NCBI RefSeq assembly: GCF_028769735.1
Contig: NC_088172.1
Location: forward strand, 64,883,075-64,947,074
Direction: 5' to 3'
Length of the DNA stretch: 64,000 nt
Source: Zonotrichia leucophrys gambelii
Lineage: Eukaryota > Chordata > Aves > Passeriformes > Passerellidae
Shown here: positions 43,791-56,100 of the stretch, in pieces
Position numbering within the stretch: the stretch's first letter is position 1
Layout: the number at the start of each line of letters is the position of its first letter
The notes under the pieces: generated by a model
Databases searched by the model: none
What the model was told of the DNA's origin: nothing
Seen by the model: the letters and a program-made list of their open reading frames with translations, nothing else
Made by a program: the position numbers and the translations under genes

Positions 43791-46700
43791 GGGCCTCTGC
43801 AACGGGAACTGACACCCGTGCCAGCTGTGGTTAATGCTGCACCGAGCTGCCGAGCCGCAGCTCCTGAGCTCTTAAATGCCGCTGCTAGCACTGTTTGGTC
43901 TGCCTTCCACGCCACTTGGATTTACAGAGGTTCAAAGCAACAGGACGCCTGTTGCAGGTTTCCGCTGTCCTTAACATAACAGTGTTTCTTACCTTCAGGT
44001 CAGGTCTAGCAGTGATGTAAATCTTTCTTGCTCATGCAATGCTTCTGCTATGTAATTTGCTGTGTAGCTTTTGGGGAGAAGGACGTGAAATACGAGATGA
44101 TGTTGTGAAGTGGTGTCTGTCTTCTGTTTTCTAGATGACTTGGCAAATGCAATTCCAGAGCATAACGAATTCCTTTTTCCGGAATATGAAATTTTGATAG
44201 AACCTGAGGAACCAGAACTTCCTGCTGACAGCACTGATGATGAACAAGGAGCTGAAGGTACATCAAAGGATGCAAAAGAACAAGAAGAACTTGGAGGTGC
44301 AGGCACTGCAGGTCAGAAATAACGTGCTGCCTGTAATTCTTCCTGGTTATGCCTGTTATCACATCTTTAAAATATCAACTACTGTGCACATTTAGCCTTT
44401 TTTCACCAGAAGTTTACAAGGAACACTTAAAAATCAGTCATTTGCAGTGCTAGTTTGTTGTAGACATCCCATAATATAAGTTGCTTTTCTGGGAGAGACT
44501 TACTAAGCTCTGACCCCAGGAGCTGTTGAAGCAGCTGTTGCACTGTGTCCCTGTGTGCTTCCAGTAGGTCAGGAACATCTCAAGTGAGAAGGACAGCACT
44601 GAGCACCTGCTGCTGGATGCTGCTGAAATCAGCACATTGTTAGATTGTCTTGGCTTGACTCAGTTCAATTTGTCTTACTTTATGGAAAATAAAATTTTCT
44701 TGTCTATGCTAGCAGAGAACTGGTTTGAGGATATTTTAACAGTTGAAGTGCAGGCTCCTTCCTCCCTGCTCCTCCTTAATTCACAGTGGGTTTGCTGCAA
44801 GTGTCTTTGAAGACACCCCGGGTGGAGAGGTTGTGGTGGTGCCAGGGAAGGATGCTGGGTTCCTGGTGGTCCCTTGCTGTGGTCCAAAGCTGTCTCAAGA
44901 GTGTTCAGTGGCCCCAGTTGATGTGGGTGTGGAGTGTAACAGATACACTCTTCAGTGCTAAAAACTGAAGCCTGGCACATGAGCAGCATGCAGGCCTTTT
45001 TCAAATGTGGTGTCCTGAAAGTTCTGTAGTCTTCCTGATATCTGCTGGGAGCCATAAACTTTGGTAGATTAACTCCTTCCCTTTCCAGTATTCAATACTG
45101 ACATCTGTGTTTAAAATGCAGCTAAAAGTATTAAATGGACCTGTGCGTGACGAAATCTTAACGTGCCATGAAAATAAAAAAAATCTTAGATTTATGCCAG
45201 GAATCACTTATGAAGCAAAATAAATTTACACGTGCTAATACTGTTTTTAATTTTTAGTGTCTTATATCAGCCTGTAAGTTTTACTGTTCTTTTTTCTTGC
45301 TTAGATGGAGCATTTCAGTCCTTAGATGAAGAGGCATTGGAAGCAATGGCAAAACACGAGACTGCAGAAGAAAAGATCTTCCAGATGTTTAAAAAACGAG
45401 TAGCTGGTGAGCCAGAGCAGGTGAGAAGATGGGGCAGCCTTTGAAAGTAGTGGTTCTGACACAGCATCTTGCTGCACATGCAGCGTTTTGTACTAGTTAG
45501 AAATGGGGATGCCTCCTCATCCTCTACACACCTAACCCACACCCTGTCATCTTCCTTATGAACTTAATTTGTGCCCAAGTAAGAGTTTAGCACCTGCTCA
45601 GCCATCTTAAACAGCTGCCGGTCAGGATGAGGTGGCACGAGGGTGCTGAATCCCCCCCAGTGTGGAAGGAGCCACCATCCTGAGACATGGTTCAAACCAA
45701 AGGACATGGGAACCACTGCGCTGTTCTCCAGCCTGCAGCCCTGCTAGAACAAAAACTGCAGAGGAGAGCTCTGTCAGTGTCACCAGCTGCACTGGGGGCT
45801 GGCTTGGCTCTTTTTAAGGTTGAAGGATGGCTTTAGAATTTCCACTATTTAAAACAGAAATCTTTCCCCCCATGCTATTTCTTACTGCAAAAGGCTAAAA
45901 AGCTACATTGTCAAACAAAACCATGGTCCCTGGTTTCATTCAGAGAAGACACAGTCCTTAATCCATCAAAGTGGTGAAGAAGAAATTCTCTCCATGTTTT
46001 GCCTGGTAGCTGAGGGGTTAAGGTGCACACTCAGAAAGTAGGAGACTTTGAGTCTGTTCCCTTCTCTGCCTTAGGTATGTGCCTCACTCTCTGACCATCT
46101 CTCTACTGACTGATCTGTCCAAGTGTCCTTTTGCTGATCATGTGTGATTTGCTAATAACTGAAAAACAAAGGATATGAAAATACCTTTTGGAACATTAGG
46201 CTAGTCTGCTTGTATTTAGATGCAGAACTGCAGACAGAAAGATCTGGATTGCATTCCTAACTGTGTGCAGGTCTGTGTGCTAATTCTCCAGCTGCTTTTT
46301 CTCTGTCTCAAGACTGTAACATACACAACCTTGCATTTCTGGATCCCTTGGTTAGGGAATTACAAATAATCCCCTGGATCACTGAAAAAATAGGATACGA
46401 ATACTTGCATGATTCACATAGTTAAGAAAACTTATATAAGCAGCCTGTCTTATTTAGAATGCTGCATTTGCAAATTATATTTTGCCATGGTTGTTAAAGA
46501 ACTGACCTTTTTCTGCTCTATCTACATACAGCTTTGTGTCACTAAACACCTCTTTTATAGCAAGATGAAAGGATAGTCACGAGAACTTAAATTTCTGCTG
46601 GTTTCAGATTATTAGATACTGCAGAGGAGGAGAAGGTCCACTCTGGGTGTCAGGTGAAAATAGGCCTGAAGAAAAAGATATCCCAAATTGTGTGTGTGGT

Positions 46701-47404
46701 GCCAAAAGGATATTTGAATTCCAGGTATGTAAGCTCATTTAAAAATAATACAGGTAATGTATTTCCGACTCAGGATCTAATTGTTGGCTTGTAAGTTGAG
46801 CAAGAAGGTTGAAGTTGCAACAAACTAACTACACTAAATGATTGTACAGAGCCTTTATTTACTCCTATAAGTGCTCTTTCAATTCGTTGTGTGCATTATA
46901 AATAAGTTTGGCTGGAAGCATTCAGCTGTAGAACTTTGAATGCTAGAGGTGTATGTATGATGAACACACTTATGTCATAGAAAGGCAAAACAGAGTTACT
47001 AATGGAATTTCAAATGGTGGGAGGCTCACAAATCAGGCAAGTTTTATAAGGCCAAATAAAACTTACCTAGAACTCCAAATTTGGTTTATTTGAGCTGCCA
47101 TATACATAGTAGCTTCAGTTGGGATTTTGGTGTAAGAGAATATAAATTCTTACACCAAATATAGGACTGTTCTTCAGGAGAAATGGGGAGAGGGGAGAAG
47201 TCTGTGGCCTGCCTCTAAACCTTTTGGTTTTCCTTGAAGATTATGCCACAGCTCCTGAATCACCTTCAGGTTGACAGCCTTGGAGAGAGCATTGACTGGG
47301 GAACGCTGGTGGTGTACACTTGTGCTGACAGCTGCGGCGGGGAGAGTGCATACCTGGAGGAGTTCATATGGAAGCAAGACTACTCCATGGGCTGTACTTT
47401 ATGA
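43135..47404 (+). CDS. PDCD2: PDCD2, programmed cell death protein 2 (ribosomal protein uS5 chaperone)
   Basis: Six exons join in phase: 43135-43435, 43514-43765, 44135-44311, 45305-45420, 46608-46724 and 47240-47404 (1128 nt, 375 aa; human 344). PDCD2 proteins act as dedicated chaperones of the 40S protein uS5 (RPS2). An N-terminal zinc-binding region has [17 protein letters not shown]. The MYND finger has all eight ligands: C141, C144, C152, C155, C161, H165, H174 and C178. Exons 4-6 form the PDCD2_C domain ([47 protein letters not shown]). The start has G at -3 and +4. Exons 1-2 are extremely GC-rich and exons 3-6 are not. Exon 3 has an acidic stretch, and two shorter in-frame donors (after 44257 or 44296) would remove 18 or 5 residues, so the exact length is uncertain. 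Confidence 0.95.
45421..47239 (+). other. PDCD2: PDCD2 introns 4 and 5
   Basis: Intron 4 (45421-46607) is mostly unique AT-rich DNA, with a possible decayed tRNA-derived element near 46002-46073. Intron 5 (46725-47239) holds an imperfect hairpin near 47127-47159 (ttggtgtaag / cttacaccaa arms). No other gene seen. Confidence 0.6.
46002..46073 (+). repeat. Possible tRNA-derived SINE remnant
   Basis: The run ggtagctgaggggttaagg resembles a Pol III A-box/D-arm, and gagtctgttccc about 35 nt later is a weak B-box/T-arm match. It does not fold into a clean cloverleaf by eye, so it is not called a functional tRNA. It could be a decayed tRNA pseudogene or SINE, or chance. Confidence 0.25.
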
Positions 47405-47638
47405 AGTTGAGTCATCCAAGTGGAATACTTGATTTGTTTCACTGCATCTCTGCACTGTGCAAACAGGTAGTTGAAGTAACTGATAACAGTGCATCTTGTA
47501 ACAGTGATAAAACTGCTGTAACTAGACCTTGACAGCCTCTCTTGTGCTCCAGAGGAGCTTTTACTTCAATCTGGTAATGAAGCCAGATGCATTTGTTCAG
47601 AAAGCTTTATTTCAAATCTCATTTCTGGAAGTTTATTA

Positions 47639-47644
47639 AATAAA
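47639..47644 (+). terminator. PDCD2: PDCD2 poly(A) signal
   Basis: AATAAA about 235 nt after the PDCD2 stop, in the context attaaataaagatg. It is the first canonical hexamer after the stop. Confidence 0.65.
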
Positions 47645-49569
47645 GATGAAAAACTTTTGGATTGGTGAAATTATCTTTTGTTGGTAACAGAACTTCAAAA
47701 ACTTAAAAGATTGTAGTCTGTCAGGATTTTCATCAGGCTACTCAAAAATTAGCATTCATTCAAAGAAAAGCAGACTCCTGTAAACCCACACCAGTGCTTA
47801 TGTTGAAGAGCTGTACAGGAGTCAGCTAAAATAAAGCTATATAACCTTTTGCTGTGGAATTTAAATCTACTTCCCTTTCTCAGCAGGTACATAAACCCAA
47901 CTTGGGAGTTTGTCCCATGCTCTGACTGACTGGTTGAGGTAAAATGCACAAAAATTAAGTGTTTTATCTGACTTTAAAACTATTAGCCCCATGCAGTAGT
48001 TTAACTCAGTTACCTGGTGCAGAAGCAGTTTAAACAAAGTCAGCCCTAGCAGAACACATTTGTCTGTTACACACTGCCTGTAGCAGCAGATTTTCAGGCT
48101 GAATTGTACCTAAACTCTGCTATCATTGGTGAAGTTTAAAAATAAGTGTCCTCTGCAGGGATTCTTCCACTGTATGACTGCCAAATAGCTGAGGCAAGAG
48201 AATAGTGAAACCATAATGCTGAACTTTACTGTGGTAGTTGCTGAACTACTCCTATGGCCATGGCAGTATCTGCAGAAAAGGCTTTTTTGTGTGTTTCCCT
48301 ATAGAATTGACTTCAGTTACATATTCCCTTCCCGTGCTCCAACCAATCATGGCTGCTTACCTGTGACTCTGTGGGGCCCACCGTGGGGGTTTTGAAATCA
48401 TTTAGGCATTGAAAGTACTCAAATAAGCAGGCAGAGAATGCTGTACCTGGAAGTGGTTTTGTTATCACAGGACTTAATTTCTAGCAGGGTAGTTTGAAGC
48501 CCCGGTCTGTGTTGTGAAAGAGCAAACTGTCTCAAGTCACTGTAGTACAGCTTGACTGATTGTGTTGAAAACTGTCCTATGGTTTCTTGGGGCTTCAAGC
48601 TTTCTGAAGAGTTGAAGAGTTTTGCACATAAGGTGGTAATAGTTCAGGTCCTACCAGAGCATGGACAGCCACACAATTACAGCCCAGAGCTCTCAGGAGC
48701 ATTCATGAGCTCACAGCACAGAGTGGCACAGCACTGAAGGCAACACAGTGCTTGAGCATATCCTGCAGTGCTGCATTAATAACAGCATCTTTCTGGTAAG
48801 AGCCATGAAAGCAGTCATCAGGACACCCGGAGAGACACTGATGTAGAGAGAAGACTGAAGATTAAGGTCACTTAGGATGTGCAAATGGAGCAGTATCAAA
48901 GCCAGCCAAAACTTAATTTTGTCTGGAATGAAATACCAACTTAGAAATGAGACCATTGCTTACATTTGGGTTAGTTTCAGATAAAAGCTGTTTGAAATAA
49001 CGTGTAAGTCATAGAGAGGTTATTATTCCTAGAAATTTCCTGAAGGAAAAAAAAAGTTTATTTTTAGCTCTGAGCCTATTAGGCTTCAAGCATCATTCAG
49101 AAGGAATATTATGTATGTGCTGACTCCAGCTGGAAGGGTTTGACATTTTACAGGAACACTAATATAGTGAGGCTCTCACAGCTGGTAAAATACAAAGATA
49201 GTAATTTAAAGAAATTCTAGAAGCTAAGCAGGGATCTATTGTTTCAGTCAAGTGCAGCTATTTAAGACTTGCCTATATCCCATCTGTTGAACATATGGCA
49301 ACACATACTCAAACACAAGCTTCTTTAATCAGTTGTCTCTTTTGCTTTAACATGTTGGAAATATTCAAGGTAGACATTGCCAAGGGTGTGACTGCTGGTA
49401 AGGAAGCCAGAGCACTGCTAAGATTCTCTCAAAACAACATGTCACTTATAGCAGTGCATCTGCTATTAAAAAATCTATTAAATAAAAAAAGTAATTCAAT
49501 GTATTTCATTCTACCAGCTGGGTAATTTTAAAATTTATTAAGACAGTTCCCACAGTTGTATAAACAGGG

Positions 49570-49575
49570 TTTATT
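49570..49575 (-). terminator. TBP: Candidate TBP poly(A) signal
   Basis: Plus-strand tttatt reads AATAAA on the minus strand, about 570 nt past the TBP stop. A further copy lies at 49534-49539 and an attaataaattta cluster at about 49645-49662, so the used site cannot be chosen from sequence. Confidence 0.4.
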
Positions 49576-49610
49576 GTACATGTGGAGTTGAAGAAGGAAA
49601 GAGAAGAAAG

Positions 49611-49632
49611 GTATATATTATATATATATGTA
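49611..49632. repeat. AT microsatellite
   Basis: Run of TA dinucleotides with small interruptions near the TBP 3' UTR. Confidence 0.75.
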
Positions 49633-50146
49633 CAGTGAGCCATTTTAATTAATAAATTTATTCTATCTTGCTTAATACTGGAAAGAGGGAATGTGTCTGG
49701 CACCAAAGAAATTTAAAATTGAAAAAATTTAAAAGCTAAAGTTCTGAAAATTATAAAAACCATGGTCTTATGGAAGGAACTTAAAACATATATACATGGC
49801 AATTAAAGTGGTTTATACACTGAGTGACACAGTTGCATTTGTCTTTAAACCAACTTACAGATTTTTCTATTAATAGAACTGGCATTAAAACTATTTAAAA
49901 GCTAGAATATAAATAAAAGTTGGAGGGGCTGCTCCAGGAACAGCCCAGTAAAGCAACTCACAGTAACTCAGTAGACATATTCAAGAAAACAGTTCCCCTT
50001 GAGCATCAGGGAAGTAGGCACTAACTGGGAAATAGTCCAAGTCCTGGTGTTGCAGTTGCACTGGAAGTCCATTTCTTGTTACTGCTGTGCCATACACAAT
50101 ACCTTTTAAAATATACCCCTGATTTCTCTGAAATGTGTAGAAACTG

Positions 50147-53100
50147 TTACGTTGTCTTTCTGAATCCCTTTAAAATAGGATAGATGTTTTCAAATGCTTC
50201 ATAGATTTCTGCTCGTACTTTAGCACCTGGAGAAAGAGAAGGGATTCAATTAGTTTGTACCTTTTGCCAAATATTTAATTTCAGCTTTTAGAATGTGTAT
50301 GTGAATGCAACTCTATATAAAACCTACATGTATCCATAAATCCCCATTTTTACAATCCTTTTTAACACATTTCATAGAGCTTACATTACCAGCCTTCTCT
50401 GTTTAATCTGACAGCTGCTAAAACTTTCACTAGCATCTCTGCCATGATGCTGTGTTGCAAATGGAATTTTCATATACATGATTTCCACAAGAGACCCAAC
50501 AACAAAGCACAGCCCTGTAGGATGTTTGTGCAGAAAGGCCTAACTGGTGCAGCTTGTTTTGAGAGTGTGAGTACCAGGGGGAGGAAGGTCTGGCAATGGA
50601 GACCACTGCAGAGAATTGCATTTCCCCACACTGCAGGGATGTGATCCTTTTGTCTGTGGGTCTTGCAGGTTTCTTCCTCCTAGTAAGACACAGCATGAGA
50701 AAAAATGGAGGGAGTAGGTTGAGGATGTCCTAGAGCTCAAGTATCTCCCCTTCTTTGGCTGCTGTATCATGGATCATGGCAGCAGCCTGCAACCAAGCTG
50801 CCAAAGAAAAGCCAGCTCAGTCACATGCTCAGCCACAGAAAGTCTTTCAGATTTTGCCAGAAAGATCTTACATTCTTACTGCTTTTTGGGCACCTGCACA
50901 CCTGACTAGGGTTCATGATGATTGTTCCTTTGATCTAGCCAAATGTGCTGTTGCTTTGTGCATTCCCATCTGTTAAGGAACACGGTGCAGGCAGCTGTGT
51001 GTGCAGTGGCAGTGCTGAGCTGCAGGTTGAGCTCTGGGTGAAGCACACCCAGGCAAGAGGCCTGAACCGCTGAATCTTTGCATAACAAAGCCTGGTGCTG
51101 AGCCTCAAGAAAACCTGGTCTGACTGTGAGTGGAGTGTGTAGGGAGTCAAGCACCTGCTGGATTTGCTGAAGCTGCCCACTCCAAACAGGCTCTGGTCCT
51201 GCTGCAGTTGGTGTGGCTCTGACTGCCAGGGTGGCTGCTGGATGGCTGCACAGGGGAAGTTTCCTTAACATTCCATCCATGGAATACCCTATTAAATCTC
51301 CTTTCTCAGTACTGTCATCTCTAAAGGAAAAGTACCTGGCAGATTACATATCCCTGTCTGTTCTCTGTCATACAGTCTAAATCTCACCTCTTGGAGTAAG
51401 ATACTGTCTTCACTTACCAGTTAAAACCACTTTTCCAGAAACAAAAATAAGCAGAACAATTCTTGGCTTAATCATTCTGTAGATTAAGCCAGGAAACAAT
51501 TCCGGCTCGTAGCTGTAAGAGAAGAGAGAGTATTTAAATGTGCTGGCAGACCCATGTTCCACCCCATCTTCTGGGCCCAGTCTAGACTGGCAGAGCAGAT
51601 GTAGACTTCCCTGAAACTTGGGGAGAGTATCAATGTGAACCTGTCAAAACCAAATTTTGACAGGTTCACACTGGGCAGCCTCAGTTACACCTGAGGCAGT
51701 GCAGAGATGGGAAAAAATATGCAGGTTTCCCTGTGGTGCAAGGGAATAATCTAAAGAGATGTCACCTTCTAAGATAGTATGCAACAAGAATGAAACATAA
51801 ACAAGCCTTTTTTTACCTGCTGAACTGCTGGTGTGTGAGTACCAATCCTTCCAGTCTGATGGGAAATTTCACATCACAGCTGCCCACCATATTCTGAATT
51901 TTAAAATCCAAAAATTTTGCAGGAAAACCCAGTTTCTGAACAACTCTTGCATACTTCCTTGCGGCCAGTCTGGATTGCTCCTCACTGAAGTGAGAAAAGG
52001 ATATCTGTATTACCTCCTCAGTTAACTATTACTTCAAGCACACAGCATTAAACCACAAATACCTAACTGGGGAAAAAAGTCTGTGTGGAGGGAGGGGAGT
52101 TCACACGCAACATTTTTACATCCAAAATTAACAACTACCACTGACTGATTTTCATGCTAATTCTGGTAATAGGCTCCTGGACACCATTAGTATTGCACTC
52201 ACTGTTCATGACACAAACCAGTAAATTATAAATCCATACCTTTTACATTTTAAAATATTGACCAGTCCCTCTAATGGGACTGTTACTTAAGATTAAGTAC
52301 TTAAGATTAGATTGTTACTTGAGATTTCACTGTAGAACAACCTTGAACTACTACTGCTAGAAAATACAGATTTCTATAAAAATCTGTAAACTGGCAAAAT
52401 CTTCTGTTTGATGCAGCCCAGGCATTCAAACATGGGTTTAATACAACTGCACAGCTTTACCCACTGTTGCAGAATTCAGTTTGCTTCAGGTCTGTAAACA
52501 GCTGAGAATCTGTTGCTGATGCAGAGTAAGACAACTTGAATTTCAAGTGTCACCAAGCAGAGAAAATGTTCCCCTGTACAGATCTATTCATTCATTTCTG
52601 CTCATTAGTTTATTCCTTCTGGATTCCTAGCAGACTTCTTTGGAGCAGAATTTCTCTCCTGCCCACCAGAGTTAAGCTTATGTTTAGCTTTCAATTCTTG
52701 TCCTTCAATGGTCACATTAAGAACAGATCAGACTACAGGAACTAGAGATTTGGAGCTCTTGTCCTGTGATGAATGAAGCTATTCAAATATAAAATTCTTC
52801 TCTCACCATCCTCACAATTTAAGCAGTTCCAATGCATAGTTGCTGAATTTTTTTAATTATTAGAAAAAGCAGGTAACTGCAAGGGTAAAAAATGAATATA
52901 ATAACCTCTGCAAACCAGTATATGAGACTGAATGAAAGCGCTTCAGAACTAGAACTACCATTTCCCCACAAATTAGGAAGTCTCTTCAATCATAAACAGG
53001 CATTTTCTGTAGAAATGTGTATAATCTGAGGTAACTGTGAAGCAACATTAGTTGTACCTGTACAACTTTGATGTGTCTATATAAACAAGCATCATGGTAC

Positions 53101-56100
53101 AAAAGAAAAGACAGCCTGAGTTAGTTTGCTCATAATGCCTAAACATACCTTTTTGCTCCTGTGCACACCATTTTTCCAGAGCTGAATATCAGTGCAGTAG
53201 TACGTGGTTCTCTTATTCTCATAATAACAGCAGCAAAACGCTGAAGTGTGAGCATTGAGACTGTTAGTGATATACTGCTGTCATCATTACATTAAAACCA
53301 AATCTGCATCATCTAAGTTACACTGCAGTGCAAGGAAAACTAAGGTCAAACATCCTTACAGATCACTCAAAGTTTACTTGAAATGCTTAAACTATAAGTA
53401 CCTTCAAGCACATACTCAGAGAGGTAGAGCCAGGCAGGAAGGATATTTACCACTGTAAACATTCCTGTTTATCTCTCATTACTATATATATATATATACA
53501 CCTATGTATGTAACATATAAATAACACTAACATTTGCATCAGAGCAATAGAAACAATTTTAAGAAATTCCTCCATATGTGTTGGAATTTCATCTTGTAAG
53601 TAGGATGGAAGATATCCAAAAAAATGGATTACAGTGTTACAATACCAGCAAACAGAACAGCTGGAGATCAAAGTCCTGTGTAAACAGAAGTCACCTCAGC
53701 TACCACTGCGGGACACAGCAACCTCATTAGCTCCAGCTTTTCATTCTCAGTAAGCATTTTCTAAATATTCTTAAATTCTTTGAAGCAAGAGATACTGGAA
53801 ACACACACACACACACGCAAAAACTCCTGTTTGTTATATTTAACTTGGAACAGCTCACCCTGCAGTCCCATGAATTGTTCTGCTGACACAACCAAGGCGG
53901 TAGCGTGGGTTACCCAACAGCACATTTGTCAAAATATGACTTAAATAATACAGCCAAGCAACATCTTTCTTTGATAGATGAATCTACTGACTAAATGTCA
54001 GGAGTGTGTTACATAACCCTTCTATCCCTCTGCCATGGGAAACAGTGTTTGATATTGATTATTCTAGCCTACAAATTTTACACAGCCACCTACCCCCTAC
54101 ATTAGGAGTTACCAAGGCATGCTCACATTTTTGCTGCGCTCATACCTTACTCACAATTATGTAACAGCATCACTGGTATAAACTTACAGTAAGAGTCATT
54201 TATCAAATATGCCTGCATGTGTGCTTTAACCTTTAAGAGCAGAGTTCAGGTCAACTGCAGCAAAATACTAAATGCTAAAACAAAAAAAACACACACACCC
54301 CAGGAAAACTGAAGCCTTCCCAAGACAATCCAATTCAACTATGTAACATCTAAACTTTGTTAGTGTCCAGCTACTGTTGTTGCAAAGATAACATTTTCAA
54401 GAGGAGCCACCCAAAAGAAACATGAAGCAACATTATTTTTTTTTATTTCATGCTCCAGGTCCTTTGCTGTTGTTCAGATTTCCCAAGCTAAAAAGATGCC
54501 ACTTATTTAGAACCCTACTACTATTAAGAAGCAGCAGGCAACTTTGAAGTCAGCATGCAAAAAAAAAATCAATTTATTTGGTTTTGTTTTGATCCATTTT
54601 AATGTTCCACCAAGCTAGCCATCAGAAGCAATGAGATGGCAGAAGTACTGGAGGAGAACATGAGAGAACAGAGGGAAGTGAGACTATGAAAAATAAGTGA
54701 ATGTAAGAATTCCAGAGGAGCAGCTAGGTGGAGGAAACCACAGCTCTGGCAGAAGTCCAGGACTTTAACTCTTCTTTCCTTTCTCCTTGTTGGGAGATAG
54801 GGAAAAAGATTTCATCATCAGACATTTCACAGTAATAAGCAAAAAGAGCTCACTGAGCACTACAAACAAATATGCCCATATGAACAGCAGCAGAGGCCAC
54901 CTCCACCACAAAAAGCCTGGCCAGTGTACTACACTCTTGATTCGTTTTTTTCTAAATCTAACAACTTACAACCTGGTGCACATCACAGCTACCTCAGCAT
55001 AAAAATGCTTTTCGCTAATTTAAATGTCCTAAGTTTATTAAGTTTTCCCTTTTAACTACAGTATAAAACTGCATATATAGCAGGTAGGTTTTTCAGTCTA
55101 TTGCAGCAGCCTGCAGCCACAACCTGTGCCTTTAATTTATCTGTTATAGGATGAACTGTTAATACATTTCTCTTACCTTAGGATTATATTCAGCATTTCG
55201 GGCACGAAGTGCAATAGTTTTCAGGTCAAGTTTGCAACCAAGATTCACTGTGGACACAATATTCCTAAAGACAGATCACAGAAATATATTTAAAAAAACA
55301 ATAAGGAATTCATGTGTCTTCCTCATTTTTAACCAGGCCCAATCAATTTTTTAAAATTATTTTGTTTCTCCAAGCAAGTTTGAATGGCATCTTTCCTAAC
55401 ATGAGCACTGAGCAATGTTCTGGCTCAGGAATGTCCTTTTGTAGGGCAGAAGCTCCTAAGGCATAATTGCTGATTCCTCCTTATCTGTCAGCTATTAAGA
55501 AAAGTGTCCCATGAGAAGAACCTCTATTTCAGTTTGGGAGGAAAAATTACTGATGCTGAGAGCCCTCACCACAATCATGGAAGCTGCTGGAAACAGGAGA
55601 AAATGAGACAGTATCATCTGAGATTTTCCTTGCTATGCCCTTCATGGAAGAGGGTGCAAAACTAAGTGGGAATGACCCAGGAGGTACATGCATTGCCAGG
55701 AGATGGGATAGCAGGTCTCTAGATAGTTTAAAAAAGTTACTAGATAAACAATTTTGTTTTCTGGGAAAACCCTGAAATATAAAGGTCCTCAGTGAGGGGA
55801 AAAAAGTCAGAAAAATATGAGAAACTACTCTTTCAATTCATGGTATCAACCATTTCTCCTTGTCCCAGCCAAAAATTTCTGAAGTAGTCTCTTTAAAACT
55901 GAAGTTCACTGGAAATGCTTCCAGACCTAGTTCTAGGGTTCTTCCAACTAGTTCTAGGGCTTTTTACCTTCTCACAAACTCAGTGCTAGGCAAGCATTGG
56001 GAAAGGAAACATCCTGAACTCCTAAACTGCAAGGAGTTAAAAATTATGACGGTGTTAAATGAAGACATATAACCCTCCACTGCTATGCTCCCAAGATGTA

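Larger units (their letters stand above)
47405..50146. other. PDCD2/TBP convergent 3' UTRs and spacer
   Basis: PDCD2 (plus) and TBP (minus) run tail-to-tail here. The first 240 bp are the PDCD2 3' UTR up to the poly(A) signal at 47639. The last several hundred bp are the TBP 3' UTR. The middle has only short unconserved open frames and an AT microsatellite near 49611-49632. Confidence 0.7.

Noticed and set aside
42977..43915. 312 and 268 aa minus-strand frames and a 259 aa plus frame over PDCD2 exons 1-2
   Set aside because: Shadows of the very GC-rich PDCD2 exons, with arginine/alanine/proline compositional bias and no family.
47127..47159. Imperfect hairpin ttggtgtaag...cttacaccaa in PDCD2 intron 5
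   Set aside because: Ten-bp arms with a bulge in AT-rich DNA; too weak to call without conservation.
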